Assembly: GCA_037893245.1 (NCBI GenBank)
Contig: JBAIAA010000788.1
Coordinates: forward strand, 62,001-126,000
Length of the DNA: 64,000 nt
Direction of reading: 5' to 3'
Origin: Crossaster papposus
Taxonomy: Eukaryota > Echinodermata > Asteroidea > Velatida > Solasteridae
Part shown: piece after piece, positions 23,761 through 36,100 of the stretch
How positions within the stretch are numbered: position 1 is the first letter of the stretch
How the letters are laid out: the number at the start of each line of letters is the position of its first letter
Made by a program: the position numbers and the translations under genes
Notes under the pieces: generated by a model
What the model saw: the letters and a program-made list of their open reading frames with translations, nothing else
Databases searched by the model: none
Told to the model about the DNA's origin: nothing

Positions 23761-24860
23761 GATATATAGTATATCCAAGTGTCTGATCTACACCTCACTC
23801 AGCCTGATCAGAAGGAACAGCAGAGGTAGAAGACAGAGATAGAGTATATCCACGTGTCTGATCTACACCTCACTCAGCCTGCTCAGAAGGAACAGCACAG
23901 GTAGAAGACAGAGATAGAGTATATCCACGTGTCTGATCTACACCTCACTCAGCCTGCTCAGAAAGAACAGCAGAGGTAGAAGACAGAGATAGAGTATATC
24001 CACGAGTCTCATTCAGCCTGCTCAGAAGGAACAGCAGAGGTAGAAGACAGAGATATAGTATATTCACGTATCTCACTCATCCTGCTCATAAGGAACAGCA
24101 GAGGTAGAAGACAGAGATAGAGTATATCCACGTGTCTCACTCAGCCTGCTCATAAGGAACATCAGAGGTAGAAGACAGAGATAGAGTATATCCACGTGTC
24201 TGATCTACACCTCACTCAGCCTGCTCAGAAAGAACAACAGAGATAGAAGACAGAGATAGAGTATATCCACGTGTCTCACTCAGCCTGCTCAGAAGGAACA
24301 GCAGAGGTAGAAGACAGAGATAGAGTATATTCACTTATCTCACTCAGCCTGCTCATAAGGAACATCAGAGGTAGAAGACAGATATAGAGTATATCCACGT
24401 GTCTCATTCAGCCTGCTCAGAAGGAACAGCAGAGGTAGAAGACAGATATAGAGTATATCCACGTGTCTGATCTACACCTCACTCAGCCTGCTCAGAAGGA
24501 ACAGCAGATGTAGAAGACAGAGATAGAGTATATCCACGTGTCTCACTCAGCCTGCTCAGAAGGAACAGCAGAGGTAAAAGAAAGAAAAATAGTATCCACG
24601 TGTCTGATCTACACCTCACTCAGCCTGATCAGAAGGAACAGCAGAGGTAGAAGACAGAGATAGAGTATATCCACGTGTCTGATCTACACCTCACTCAGCC
24701 TGCTCAGAAGGAACAGCACAGGTAGAAGACAGAGATAGAGTATATCCACGTGTCTGATCTACACCTCACTCAGCCTGCTCAGAAAGAACAGCAGAGGTAG
24801 AAGACAGAGATAGAGTATATCCACGAGTCTCATTCAGCCTGCTCAGAAGGAACAGCAGAG
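23761..24860 (+). repeat. Array segment leading into C
   Basis: It consists of C-type monomers with cassette and T at 24040, spaced 821 bp from T at 24861. It closely resembles 20,900-21,730, including CTCATAAGGAACATCAG after T, AACAACAGAGATAG and TATTCACTTATC. The two copies flank the 629-bp zone, so that zone may have expanded inside a duplicated C segment. The K monomer here reads GAAAGAAAAATAG. Confidence 0.72.
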
Positions 24861-27800
24861 GTAGAAGACAGATATATAGTATATTCACGTATCTCACTCA
24901 TCCTGCTCATAAGGAACAGCAGAGGTAGAAGACAGAGATAGAGTATATCCACGTGTCTCACTCAGCCTGCTCAGAAGGAACATCAGAGGTAGAAGACAGA
25001 GATAGAGTATATCCACGTGTCTGATCTACACCTCACTCAGCCTGCTCAGAAAGAACAACAGAGATAGAAGACAGAGATAGAGTATATCCACGTGTCTTAC
25101 TCAGCCTGCTCAGAAGGAACAGCAGAGGTAGAAGACAGAGATAGAGTATATTCACTTATCTCACTCAGCCTGCTCATAAGGAACAGCAGAGGTAGAAGAC
25201 AGATATAGAGTATATCCACGTGTCTCATTCAGCCTGCTCAGAAGGAACAGCAGAGGTAGAAAACAGATATAGCGTATATCCACGTGTCTGATCTACACCT
25301 CACTCAGCCTGCTCAGAAGGAACAGCAGATGTAGAAGACAGAGATAGAGTATATCCACGTGTCTCACTCAGCCTGCTCAGAAGGAACAGCAGAGGTAGAA
25401 GGCAGAGATATAGTATATCCAAGTGTCTGATATACACCTCACTCAGCCTGCTCAGAAGGAACAGCAGAGGTAGAAGGCAGAGATAGAGTATATCCACGTG
25501 TCTCACTCAGCCTGCTCAGAAGGAACAGCAGAGGTAAAAGAAAGAGAAATAGTATCCACGTGTCTGATCTACACCTCACTCAGCCTGATCAGAAGGAACA
25601 GCAGAGGTAGAAGACAGAGATAGAGTATATCCACGTGTCTGATCTACACCTCACTCAGCCTGCTCAGAAGGAACAGCACAGGTAGAAGACAGAGATAGAG
25701 TATATCCACGTGTCTGATCTACACCTCACTCAGCCTGCTCAGAAAGAACAGCAGAGGTAGAAGACAGAGATAGAATATATCCACGAGTCTCATTCAACCT
25801 GCTCAGAAGGAACAGCAGAGGTAGAAGACAGAGATATAGTATATTCACGTATCTCACTCAGCCTGCTCAGAAGGAACATCAGAGTTAGAAGACAGAGATA
25901 GAGTATATCCACGTGTCTGATCTACACCTCACTCAGCCTGCTCAGAAAGAACAACAGAGATAGAAGACAGATATAGAGTATATCCACGTGTCTCACTCAG
26001 CCTGCTCAGAAGGAACAGCAGAGGTAGAAGACAGAGATAGAGTATATTCACTTATCTCACTCAGCCTGCTCATAAGGAACAGCAGAGGTAGAAGACAGAT
26101 ATAGAGTATATCCACGTGTCTCATTCAGCCTGCTCAGAAGGAACAGCAGAGGTAGAAGACAGATATAGAGTATATCCACGTGTCTGATCTACACCTCACT
26201 CAGCCTGCTCAGAAGGAACAGCAGATGTAGAAGACAGAGATAGAGTATATCCACGTGTCTCACTCAGCCTGCTCAGAAGGAACAGCAGAGGTAGAAGACA
26301 GAGATATAGTATATCCACGTGTCTCACTCAGCCTGCTCAGAAGGAACAGCAGAGGTAGAAGGCAGATATATAGTATATCCAAGTGTCTGATCTACACCTC
26401 ACTCAGCCTGCTCAGAATTAACAGCAGAGGTAGAAGGCAGAGATAGAGTATATCCACGTGTCTCACTCAGCCTGCTCAGAAGGAACAGCAGAGGTAAAAG
26501 AAAGAAAAATAGTATCCACGTGTCTGATCTACACCTCACTCAGCCTGATCAGAAGGAACAGCAGAGGTAGAAGACAGCGATATAGTATATCCACGTGTCT
26601 GATCTACACCTCACTCAGCCTGCTCAGAAGGAACAGCACAGGTAGAAGACAGAGATAGAGTATATCCACGTGTCTGATCTACACCTCACTCAGCCTGCTC
26701 AGAAAGAACAGCAGAGGTAGAAGACAGAGATAGAGTATATCCACGAGTCTCATTCAGCCTGCTCAGAAGGAACAGCAGAGGTAGAAGACAGAGATATAGT
26801 ATATTCACGTATCTCACTCATCCTGCTCATAAGGAACAGCAGAGGTAGAAGACAGAGATAGAGTATATCCACGTGTCTCACTCAGCCTGCTCAGAAGGAA
26901 CATCAGAGGTAGAAGACAGAGATAGAGTATATCCACGTGTCTGATCTACACCTCACTCAGCCTGCTCAGAAAGAACAACAGAGATAGAAGACAGAGATAG
27001 AGTATATCCACGTGTCTCACTCAGCCTGCTCAGAAGGAACAGCAGAGGTAGAAGACAGAGATAGAGTATATTCACTTATCTCACTCAGCCTGCTCATAAG
27101 GAACAGCAGAGGTAGAAGACAGATATAGAGTATATCCACGTGTCTCATTCAGCCTGCTCAGAAGGAACAGCAGAGGTAGAAGACAGATATAGAGTATATC
27201 CACGTGTCTGATCTACACCTCACTCAGCCTGCTCAGAAGGAACAGCAGATGTAGAAGACAGAGATAGAGTATATCCACGTGTCTCACTCAGCCTGCTCAG
27301 AAGGAACAGCAGAGGTAGAAGGCAGAGATATAGTATATCCAAGTGTGTGATCTACACCTCACTCAGCCTGCTCAGAAGGAACAGCAGAGGTAGAAGGCAG
27401 AGATAGAGTATATCCACGTGTCTCACTCAGCCTGCTCAGAAGGAACAGCAGAGGTAGAAGACAGAGATAGAGTATATCCACGTGTCTGATCTACACCTCA
27501 CTCAGCCTGCTCAGAAGGAACAGCACAGGTAGAAGACATAGAAAGAGTATATCCACGTGTCTGATCTACACCTCACTCAGCCTGCTCATAAGGAACAGCA
27601 GAGGTAGAAGACATATATAGAGTATATCCAAGTGTCTCACTCAGCCTGCTCAGAAGGAACCGCAGAAGTAGAAGACAGATATATAGTATATCCACGTGTC
27701 TGATCTACACGCCACTCAGCCTGCTCAGAAGGAACAGCAGATGTAGAAGACAGAGATAGAGTATATCCACGTGTCTCACTCAGCCTGCTCAGAAGGAACA

Positions 27801-28009
27801 GCAGAGGTAGAAGACAGAGATAGAGTATATCCACGTGTCTCACTCAGCCTGCTCAGAAGGAACGGCAGAGGTAGAAGGCAGATATATAGTATATCCAAGT
27901 GTCTGATCTACACCTCACCCAGCCTGCTCAGAAGGAACAGCAGAGGTAGAAGACAGAGATAGAGTATATCCACGTGTCTCACTCAGCCTGCTCAGAAGGA
28001 ACAGCAGAG

Positions 28010-28082
28010 GTAAAAGAAAGAGAAATAGTATCCACGTGTCTGATCTACACCTCACTCAGCCTGATCAGAAGGAACAGCAGAG
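28010..28082 (+). repeat. K monomer, 73-bp L derivative with 2-bp deletion
   Basis: The start is changed to GTAAAAGAAAGAGAAATAG, and TATATCC is shortened to TATCC, removing 2 bp. The rest is an L monomer with CCTGATCAG. The left half is almost entirely purine. In most copies K stands four monomers before a T, in the order K, L ending AGCACAG, L, E, T. Other copies start near 1028, 13290, 15170, 16889, 19047, 21661, 22290, 23122, 24572, 29716, 33856, 38380 and 57750. Confidence 0.88.
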
Positions 28083-28360
28083 GTAGAAGACAGAGATAGA
28101 GTATATCCACGTGTCTGATCTACACCTCACTCAGCCTGCTCAGAAGGAACAGCACAGGTAGAAGACAGAGATAGAGTATATCCACGTGTCTGATCTACAC
28201 CTCACTCAGCCTGCTCAGAAAGAACAGCAGAGGTAGAAGACAGAGATAGAGTATATCCACGAGTCTCATTCAGCCTGCTCAGAAGGAACAGCAGAGGTAG
28301 AAGACAGAGATATAGTATATTCACGTATCTCACTCATCCTGCTCATAAGGAACAGCAGAG
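28010..28360 (+). repeat. Conserved K-L-L-E-T cassette (example)
   Basis: Five monomers of 73, 75, 75, 64 and 64 bp occur in fixed order. They are K with CCTGATCAG, L ending AGCACAG, L (here with CAGAAAGAACAGCAG), E, then T. In A-type sequence a normal L with CCTGATCAG or CCTGATCAGACGG takes the place of K. The cassette is the most constant part of each HOR, while the sequence between cassettes varies from about 270 to about 2,900 bp. It could be the most often copied block in exchange or simply an old core. The window does not decide between these. Confidence 0.8.
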
Positions 28361-30002
28361 GTAGAAGACAGAGATAGAGTATATCCACGTGTCTCACTCA
28401 GCCTGCTCAGAAAGAACAACAGAGATAGAAGACAGAGATAGAGTATATCCACGTGTCTCACTCAGCCTGCTCAGAAGGAACAGCAGAGGTAGAAGACAGA
28501 GATAGAGTATATTCACTTATCTCACTCAGCCTGCTCATAAGGAACATCAGAGGTAGAAGACAGATATAGAGTATATCCACGTGTCTCATTCAGCCTGCTC
28601 AGAAGGAACAGCAGAGGTAGAAGACAGATATAGAGTATATCCACGTGTCTGATCTACACCTCACTCAGCCTGCTCAGAAGGAACAGCAGATGTAGAAGAC
28701 AGAGATAGAGTATATCCACGTGTCTCACTCAGCCTGCTCAGAAGGAACAGCAGAGGTAAAAGAAAGAGAAATAGTATCCACGTGTCTGATCTACACCTCA
28801 CTCAGCCTGATCAGAAGGAACAGCAGAGGTAGAAGACAGAGATAGAGTATATCCACGTGTCTGATCTACACCTCACTCAGCCTGCTCAGAAGGAACAGCA
28901 CAGGTAGAAGACAGAGATAGAGTATATCCACGTGTCTGATCTACACCTCACTCAGCCTGCTCAGAAAGAACAGCAGAGGTAGAAGACAGAGATAGAGTAT
29001 ATCCACGAGTCTCATTCAGCCTGCTCAGAAGGAACAGCAGAGGTAGAAGACAGAGATATAGTATATTCACGTATCTCACTCATCCTGCTCATAAGGAACA
29101 GCAGAGGTAGAAGACAGAGATAGAGTATATCCACGTGTCTCACTCAGCCTGCTCAGAAGGAACATCAGAGGTAGAAGACAGAGATAGAGTATATCCACGT
29201 GTCTGATCTACACCTCACTCAGCCTGCTCAGAAAGAACAACAGAGATAGAAGACAGAGATAGAGTATATCCACGTGTCTCACTCAGCCTGCTCAGAAGGA
29301 ACAGCAGAGGTAGAAGACAGAGATAGAGTATATTCACTTATCTCACTCAGCCTGCTCATAAGGAACAGCAGAGGTAGAAGACAGATATAGAGTATATCCA
29401 CGTGTCTCATTCAGCCTGCTCAGAAGGAACAGCAGAGGTAGAAAACAGATATAGCGTATATCCACGTGTCTGATCTACACCTCACTCAGCCTGCTCAGAA
29501 GGAACAGCAGATGTAGAAGACAGAGATAGAGTATATCCACGTGTCTCACTCAGCCTGCTCAGAAGGAACAGCAGAGGTAGAAGGCAGAGATATAGTATAT
29601 CCAAGTGTCTGATATACACCTCACTCAGCCTGCTCAGAAGGAACAGCAGAGGTAGAAGGCAGAGATAGAGTATATCCACGTGTCTCACTCAGCCTGCTCA
29701 GAAGGAACAGCAGAGGTAAAAGAAAGAGAAATAGTATCCACGTGTCTGATCTACACCTCACTCAGCCTGATCAGAAGGAACAGCAGAGGTAGAAGACAGA
29801 GATAGAGTATATCCACGTGTCTGATCTACACCTCACTCAGCCTGCTCAGAAGGAACAGCACAGGTAGAAGACAGAGATAGAGTATATCCACGTGTCTGAT
29901 CTACACCTCACTCAGCCTGCTCAGAAAGAACAGCAGAGGTAGAAGACAGAGATAGAGTATATCCACGAGTCTCATTAAACCTGCTCAGAAGGAACAGCAG
30001 AG

Positions 30003-30280
30003 GTAGAAGACAGAGATATAGTATATTCACGTATCTCACTCAGCCTGCTCAGAAGGAACATCAGAGTTAGAAGACAGAGATAGAGTATATCCACGTGTCT
30101 GATCTACACCTCACTCAGCCTGCTCAGAAAGAACAACAGAGATAGAAGACAGAGATATAGTATATTCACGTATCTCACTCAGCCTGCTCAGAAGGAACAT
30201 CAGAGTTAGAAGACAGAGATAGAGTATATCCACGTGTCTGATCTACACCTCACTCAGCCTGCTCATAAGGAACAGCAGAG
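30003..30280 (+). repeat. Local 139-bp (S+L) tandem duplication
   Basis: The private monomer start GAGTTAGAAG occurs at 30064 and again at 30203, 139 bp apart. Each is preceded by a half-T (TATTCACGTATCTCACTCAG) and AACATCAG. In unit 1 the same feature occurs only once, near 25,883. The duplicated unit is one 64-bp plus one 75-bp monomer. It is a compact example of the smallest exchange event in this array. Confidence 0.82.
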
Positions 30281-32425
30281 GTAGAAGACAGATATAGAGT
30301 ATATCCACGTGTCTCATTCAGCCTGCTCAAAAGGAACAGCAGAGGTAGAAGACAGATATAGAGTATATCCACGTGTCTGATCTACACCTCACTCAGCCTG
30401 CTCAGAAGGAACAGCAGATGTAGAAGACAGAGATAGAGTATATCCACGTGTCTCACTCAGCCTGCTCAGAAGGAACAGCAGAGGTAGAAGACAGAGATAT
30501 AGTATATCCACGTGTCTCACTCAGCCTGCTCAGAAGGAACAGCAGAGGTAGAAGGCAGATATATAGTATATCCAAGTGTCTGATCTACACCTCACTCATC
30601 CTGCTCAGAAGGAACAGCAGAGGTAGAAGGCAGAGATAGAGTATATCCACGTGTCTCACTCAGCCTGCTCAGAAGGAACAGCAGAGGTAAAAGAAAGAAA
30701 AATAGTATCCACGTGTCTGATCTACACCTCACTCAGCCTGATCAGAAGGAACAGCAGAGGTAGAAGACAGCGATAGAGTATATCCACGTGTCTGATCTAC
30801 ACCTCACTCAGCCTGCTCAGAAGGAACAGCACAGGTAGAAGACAGAGATAGAGTATATCCACGTGTCTGATCTACACCTCACTCAGCCTGCTCAGAAAGA
30901 ACAGCAGAGGTAGAAGACAGAGATAGAGTATATCCACGAGTCTCATTCAGCCTGCTCAGAAGGAACAGCAGAGGTAGAAGACAGAGATATAGTATATTCA
31001 CGTATCTCACTCATCCTGCTCATAAGGAACAGCAGAGGTAGAAGACAGAGATAGAGTATATCCACGTGTCTCACTCAGCCTGCTCAGAAGGAACATCATA
31101 GGTAGAAGACAGAGATAGAGTATATCCACGTGTCTGATCTACACCTCACTCAGCCTGCTCAGAAAGAACAACAGAGATAGAAGACAGAGATAGAGTATAT
31201 CCACGTGTCTCACTCAGCCTGCTCAGAAGGAACAGCAGAAGTAGAAGACAGAGATAGAGTATATTCACTTATCTCACTCAGCCTGCTCATAAGGAACAGC
31301 AGAGGTAGAAGACAGATATAGAGTATATCCACGTGTCTCATTCAGCCTGCTCAGAAGGAACAGCAGAGGTAGAAGACAGATATAGAGTATATCCACGTGT
31401 CTGATCTACACCTCACTCAGCCTGCTCAGAAGGAACAGCAGATGTAGAAGACAGAGATAGAGTATATCCACGTGTCTCACTCAGCCTGCTCAGAAGGAAC
31501 AGCAGAGGTAGAAGGCAGAGATATAGTATATCCAAGTGTGTGATCTACACCTCACTCAGCCTGCTCAGAAGGAACAGCAGAGGTAGAAGGCAGAGATAGA
31601 GTATATCCACGTGTCTCACTCAGCCTGCTCAGAAGGAACAGCAGAGGTAGATGACAGAGATAGAGTATATCCACGTGTCTGATCTACACCTCACTCAGCC
31701 TGCTCAGAAGGAACAGCACAGGTAGAAGACATAGAAAGAGTATATCCACGTGTCTGATCTACACCTCACTCAGCCTGCTCATAAGGAACAGCAGAGGTAG
31801 AAGACATATATAGAGTATATCCAAGTGTCTCACTCAGCCTGCTCAGAAGGAACCGCAGAAGTAGAAGACAGATATATAGTATATCCACGTGTCTGATCTA
31901 CACGCCACTCAGCCTGCTCAGAAGGAACAGCAGATGTAGAAGACAGAGATAGAGTATATCCACGTGTCTCACTCAGTCTGCTCAGAAGGAACAGCAGAGG
32001 TAGAAGACAGAGATAGAGTATATCCACGTGTCTCACTCAGCCTGCTCAGAAGGAACGGCAGAGGTAGAAGGCAGATATATAGTATATCCAAGTGTCTGAT
32101 CTACACCTCACCCAGCCTGCTCAGAAGGAACAGCAGAGGTAGAAGACAGAGATAGAGTATATCCACGTGTCTCACTCAGCCTGCTCAGAAGGAACAGCAG
32201 AGGTAAAAGAAAGAGAAATAGTATCCACGTGTCTGATCTACACCTCACTCAGCCTGATCAGAAGGAACAGCAGAGGTAGAAGACAGAGATAGAGTATATC
32301 CACGTGTCTGATCTACACCTCACTCAGCCTGCTCAGAAGGAACAGTACAGGTAGAAGACAGAGATAGAGTATATCCACGTGTCTGATCTACACCTCACTC
32401 AGCCTGCTCAGAAAGAACAGCAGAG

Positions 32426-32489
32426 GTAGAAGACAGAGATAGAGTATATCCACGAGTCTCACTCAGCCTGCTCATAAGGAACATCAGAG
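32426..32489 (+). repeat. Hybrid E/S monomer marking a deletion junction
   Basis: The left half is E (CACGAGTC) and the right half belongs to a different S subtype (TCACTCAGCCTGCTCATAAGGAACATCAG, quoted here only as a position mark at about 32,458-32,486). That right half normally stands two monomers after E, beyond T, as at 24,133-24,170. Crossing over at the shared TCTCA has removed T and kept a perfect 64-bp length. This explains the missing T between 30974 and 33183. Confidence 0.8.
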
Positions 32490-33182
32490 GTAGAAGACAG
32501 AGATAGAGTATATCCACGTGTCTGATCTACACCTCACTCAGCCTGCTCAGAAAGAACAACAGAGATAGAAGACAGAGATAGAGTATATCCACGTGTCTCA
32601 CTCAGCCTGCTCAGAAGGAACAGCAGAGGTAGAAGACAGAGATAGAGTATATTCACTTATCTCACTCAGCCTGCTCATAAGGAACATCAGAGGTAGAAGA
32701 CAGATATAGAGTATATCCACGTGTCTCATTCAGCCTGCTCAGAAGGAACAGCAGAGGTAGAAGACAGATATAGAGTATATCCACGTGTCTGATCTACACC
32801 TCACTCAGCCTGCTCAGAAGGAACAGCAGATGTAGAAGACAGAGATAGAGTATATCCACGTGTCTCACTCAGCCTGCTCAGAAGGAACAGCAGAGGTAAA
32901 AGAAAGAGAAATAGTATCCACGTGTCTGATCTACACCTCACTCAGCCTGATCAGAAGGAACAGCAGAGGTAGAAGACAGAGATAGAGTATATCCACGTGT
33001 CTGATATACACCTCACTCAGCCTGCCCAGAAGGAACAGCACAGGTAGAAGACAGAGATAGAGTATATCCACGTGTCTGATCTACACCTCACTCAGCCTGC
33101 TCAGAAAGAACAGCAGAGGTAGAAGACGGAGATAGAGTATATCCACGAGTCTCATTCAGCCTGCTCAGAAGGAACAGCAGAG

Positions 33183-36100
33183 GTAGAAGACAGAGATATA
33201 GTATATTCACGTATCTCACTCATCCTGCTCATAAGGAACAGCAGAGGTAGAAGACAGAGATAGAGTATATCCACGTGTCTCACTCAGCCTGCTCAGAAGG
33301 AACATCAGAGGTAGAAGACAGAGATAGAGTATATCCACGTGTCTGATCTACACCTCACTCAGCCTGCTCAGAAAGAACAACAGAGATAGAAGACAGAGAT
33401 AGAGTATATCCACGTGTCTCACTCAGCCTGCTCAGAAGGAACAGCAGAGGTAGAAGATAGAGATAGAGTATATTCACTTATCTCACTCAGCCTGCTCATA
33501 AGGAACAGCAGAGGTAGAAGACAGATATAGAGTATATCCACGTGTCTCATTCAGCCTGCTCAGAAGGAACAGCAGAGGTAGAAAACAGATATAGAGTATA
33601 TCCACGTGTCTGATCTACACCTCACTCAGCCTGCTCAGAAGGAACAGCAGATGTAGAAGACAGAGATAGAGTATATCCACGTGTCTCACTCAGCCTGCTC
33701 AGAACGAACAGCAGAGGTAGAAGGCAGAGATATAGTATATCCAAGTGTCTGATATACACCTCACTCAGCCTGCTCAGAAGGAACAGCAGAGGTAGAAGGC
33801 AGAGATAGAGTATATCCACGTGTCTCACTCAGCCTGCTCAGAAGGAACAGCAGAGGTAAAAGAAAGAGAAATAGTATCCACGTGTCTGATCTACACCTCA
33901 CTCAGCCTGATCAGAAGGAACAGCAGAGGTAGAAGACAGAGATAGAGTATATCCACGTGTCTGATCTACACCTCACTCAGCCTGCTCAGAAGGAACAGCA
34001 CAGGTAGAAGACAAAGATAGAGTATATCCACGTGTCTGATCTACACCTCACTCAGCCTGCTCAGAAAGAACAGCAGAGGTAGAAGACAGAGATAGAGTAT
34101 ATCCACGAGTCTCATTCAGCCTGCTCAGAAGGAACAGCAGAGGTAGAAGACAGAGATATAGTATATTCACGTATCTTACTCAGCCTGCTCAGAAGGAACA
34201 TCAGAGGTAGAAGACAGAGATAGAGTATATCCACGTGTCTGATCTACACCTCACTCAGCCTGCTCAGAAAGAACAACAGAGATAGAAGACAGATATAGAG
34301 TATATCCACGTGTCTCACTCAGCCTGCTCAGAAGGAACAGCAGAGGTAGAAGACAGAGATAGAGTATATTCACTTATCTCACTCAGCCTGCTCATAAGGA
34401 ACAGCAGAGGTAGAAGACAGATATAGAGTATATCCACGTGTCTCATTCAGCCTGCTCAGAAGGAACAGCAGAGGTAGAAGGCAGATATAGAGTATATCCA
34501 CGTGTCTGATCTACACCTCACTCAGCCTGCTCAGAAGGAACAGCAGATGTAGAAGACAGAGATAGAGTATATCCACGTGTCTCACTCAGCCTGCTCAGAA
34601 GGAACAGCAGAGGTAGAAGACAGAGATATAGTATATCCACGCGTCTCACTCAGCCTGCTCAGAAGGAACAGCAGAGGTAGAAGGCAGATATATAGTATAT
34701 CCAAGTGTCTGATCTACACCTCACTCAGCCTGCTCAGAAGGAACAGCAGAGGTAGAAGGCAGAGATAGAGTATATCCACGTGTCTCACTCAGCCTGCTCA
34801 GAAGGAACAGCAGAGGTAAAAGAAAGAGAAATAGTATCCAGGTGTCTGATCTACACCTCACTCAGCCTGATCAGAAGGAACAGCAGAGGTAGAAGACAGA
34901 GATAGAGTATATCCACGTGTCTGATCTACACCTCACTCAGCCTGCTCAGAAGGAACAGCACAGGTAGAAGACAGAGATAGAGTATATCCACGTGTCTGAT
35001 CTACACCTCACTCAGCCTGCTCAGAAAGAACAGCAGAGGTAGAAGACAGAGATAGAGTATATCCACGAGTCTCATTCAGCCTGCTCAGAAGGAACAGCAG
35101 AGGTAGAAGACAGAGATATAGTATATTCACGTATCTCACTCATCCTGCTCATAAGGAACAGCAGAGGTAGAAGACAGAGATAGAGTATATCCACGTGTCT
35201 CACTCAGCCTGCTCATAAGGAACATCAGAGGTAGACGACAGAGATAGAGTATATCCACGTGTCTGATCTACACCTCACTCAGCCTGCTCAGAAAGAACAA
35301 CAGAGATAGAAGACAGAGATAGAGTATATCCACGTGTCTCACTCAGCCTGCTCAGAAGGAACAGCAGAGGTAGAAGACAGAGATAGAGTATATTCACTTA
35401 TCTCACTCAGCCTGCTCATAAGGAACATCAGAGGTAGAAGACAGATATAGAGTATATCCACGTGTCTCATTCAGCCTGCTCAGAAGGAACAGCAGAGGTA
35501 GAAGACAGATATAGAGTATATCCACGTGTCTGATCTACACCTCACTCAGCCTGCTCAGAAGGAACAGCAGATGTAGAAGACAGAGATAGAGTATATCCAC
35601 GTGTCTCACTCAGCCTGCTCAGAAGGAACAGCAGAGGTAAAAGAAAGAGAAATAGTATCCACGTGTCTGATCTACACCTCACTCAGCCTGATCAGAAGGA
35701 ACAGCAGAGGTAGAAGACAGAGATAGAGTATATCCACGTGTCTGATCTACACCTCACTCAGCCTGCTCAGAAGGAACAGCACAGCTAGAAGACAGAGATA
35801 GAGTATATCCACGTGTCTGATCTACACCTCACTCAGCCTGCTCAGAAAGAACAGCAGAGGTAGAAGACAGAGATAGAGTATATCCACGAGTCTCATTCAG
35901 CCTGCTCAGAAGGAACAGCAGAGGTAGAAGACAGAGATATAGTATATTCACGTATCTCACTCATCCTGCTCATAAGGAACAGCAGAGGTAGAAGACAGAG
36001 ATAGAGTATATCCACGTGTCTCACTCAGCCTGCTCAGAAGGAACATCAGAGGTAGAAGACAGAGATAGAGTATATCCACGTGTCTGATCTACACCTCACT

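Larger units (their letters stand above)
24861..29042 (+). repeat. HOR family C, unit 1 (4,182 bp)
   Basis: T spacing is 960, 960, 1,516 and 746 bp. The T at 25821 is a hybrid whose right half is CAGCCTGCTCAGAAGG, followed by the private GAGTTAGAAG monomer. The 1,516-bp cycle imports B marks (GACATAGAAAGAG, GGAACCGCAGAAG, CTACACGCCACTC) at 27.5-27.7 kb. C marks AACAACAGAGATAG and TATTCACTTATC recur throughout. Confidence 0.82.
29043..33182 (+). repeat. HOR family C, unit 2 (4,140 bp)
   Basis: It is collinear with unit 1 at an offset of 4,182 bp to about 30,120, and then at 4,193 bp through about 32,450. T spacing is 960, 971 and 2,209 bp. The long last interval results from loss of a T at the hybrid monomer 32,426-32,489. 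The 11-bp change in offset comes from a small rearrangement at 30.0-30.3 kb. It shares the B-derived island with CTACACGCCACTC near 31,903. Confidence 0.82.

Noticed and set aside
29482-29688. Minus-strand frames of 65-71 codons rich in Leu, resembling membrane peptides (ILYLCLLPLLFLLSRLSE)
   Set aside because: The hydrophobicity is only the complement of the purine-rich half of the monomer (CTTCTACCTCTGCTG). The frames repeat with the HOR and stop by monomer phase.
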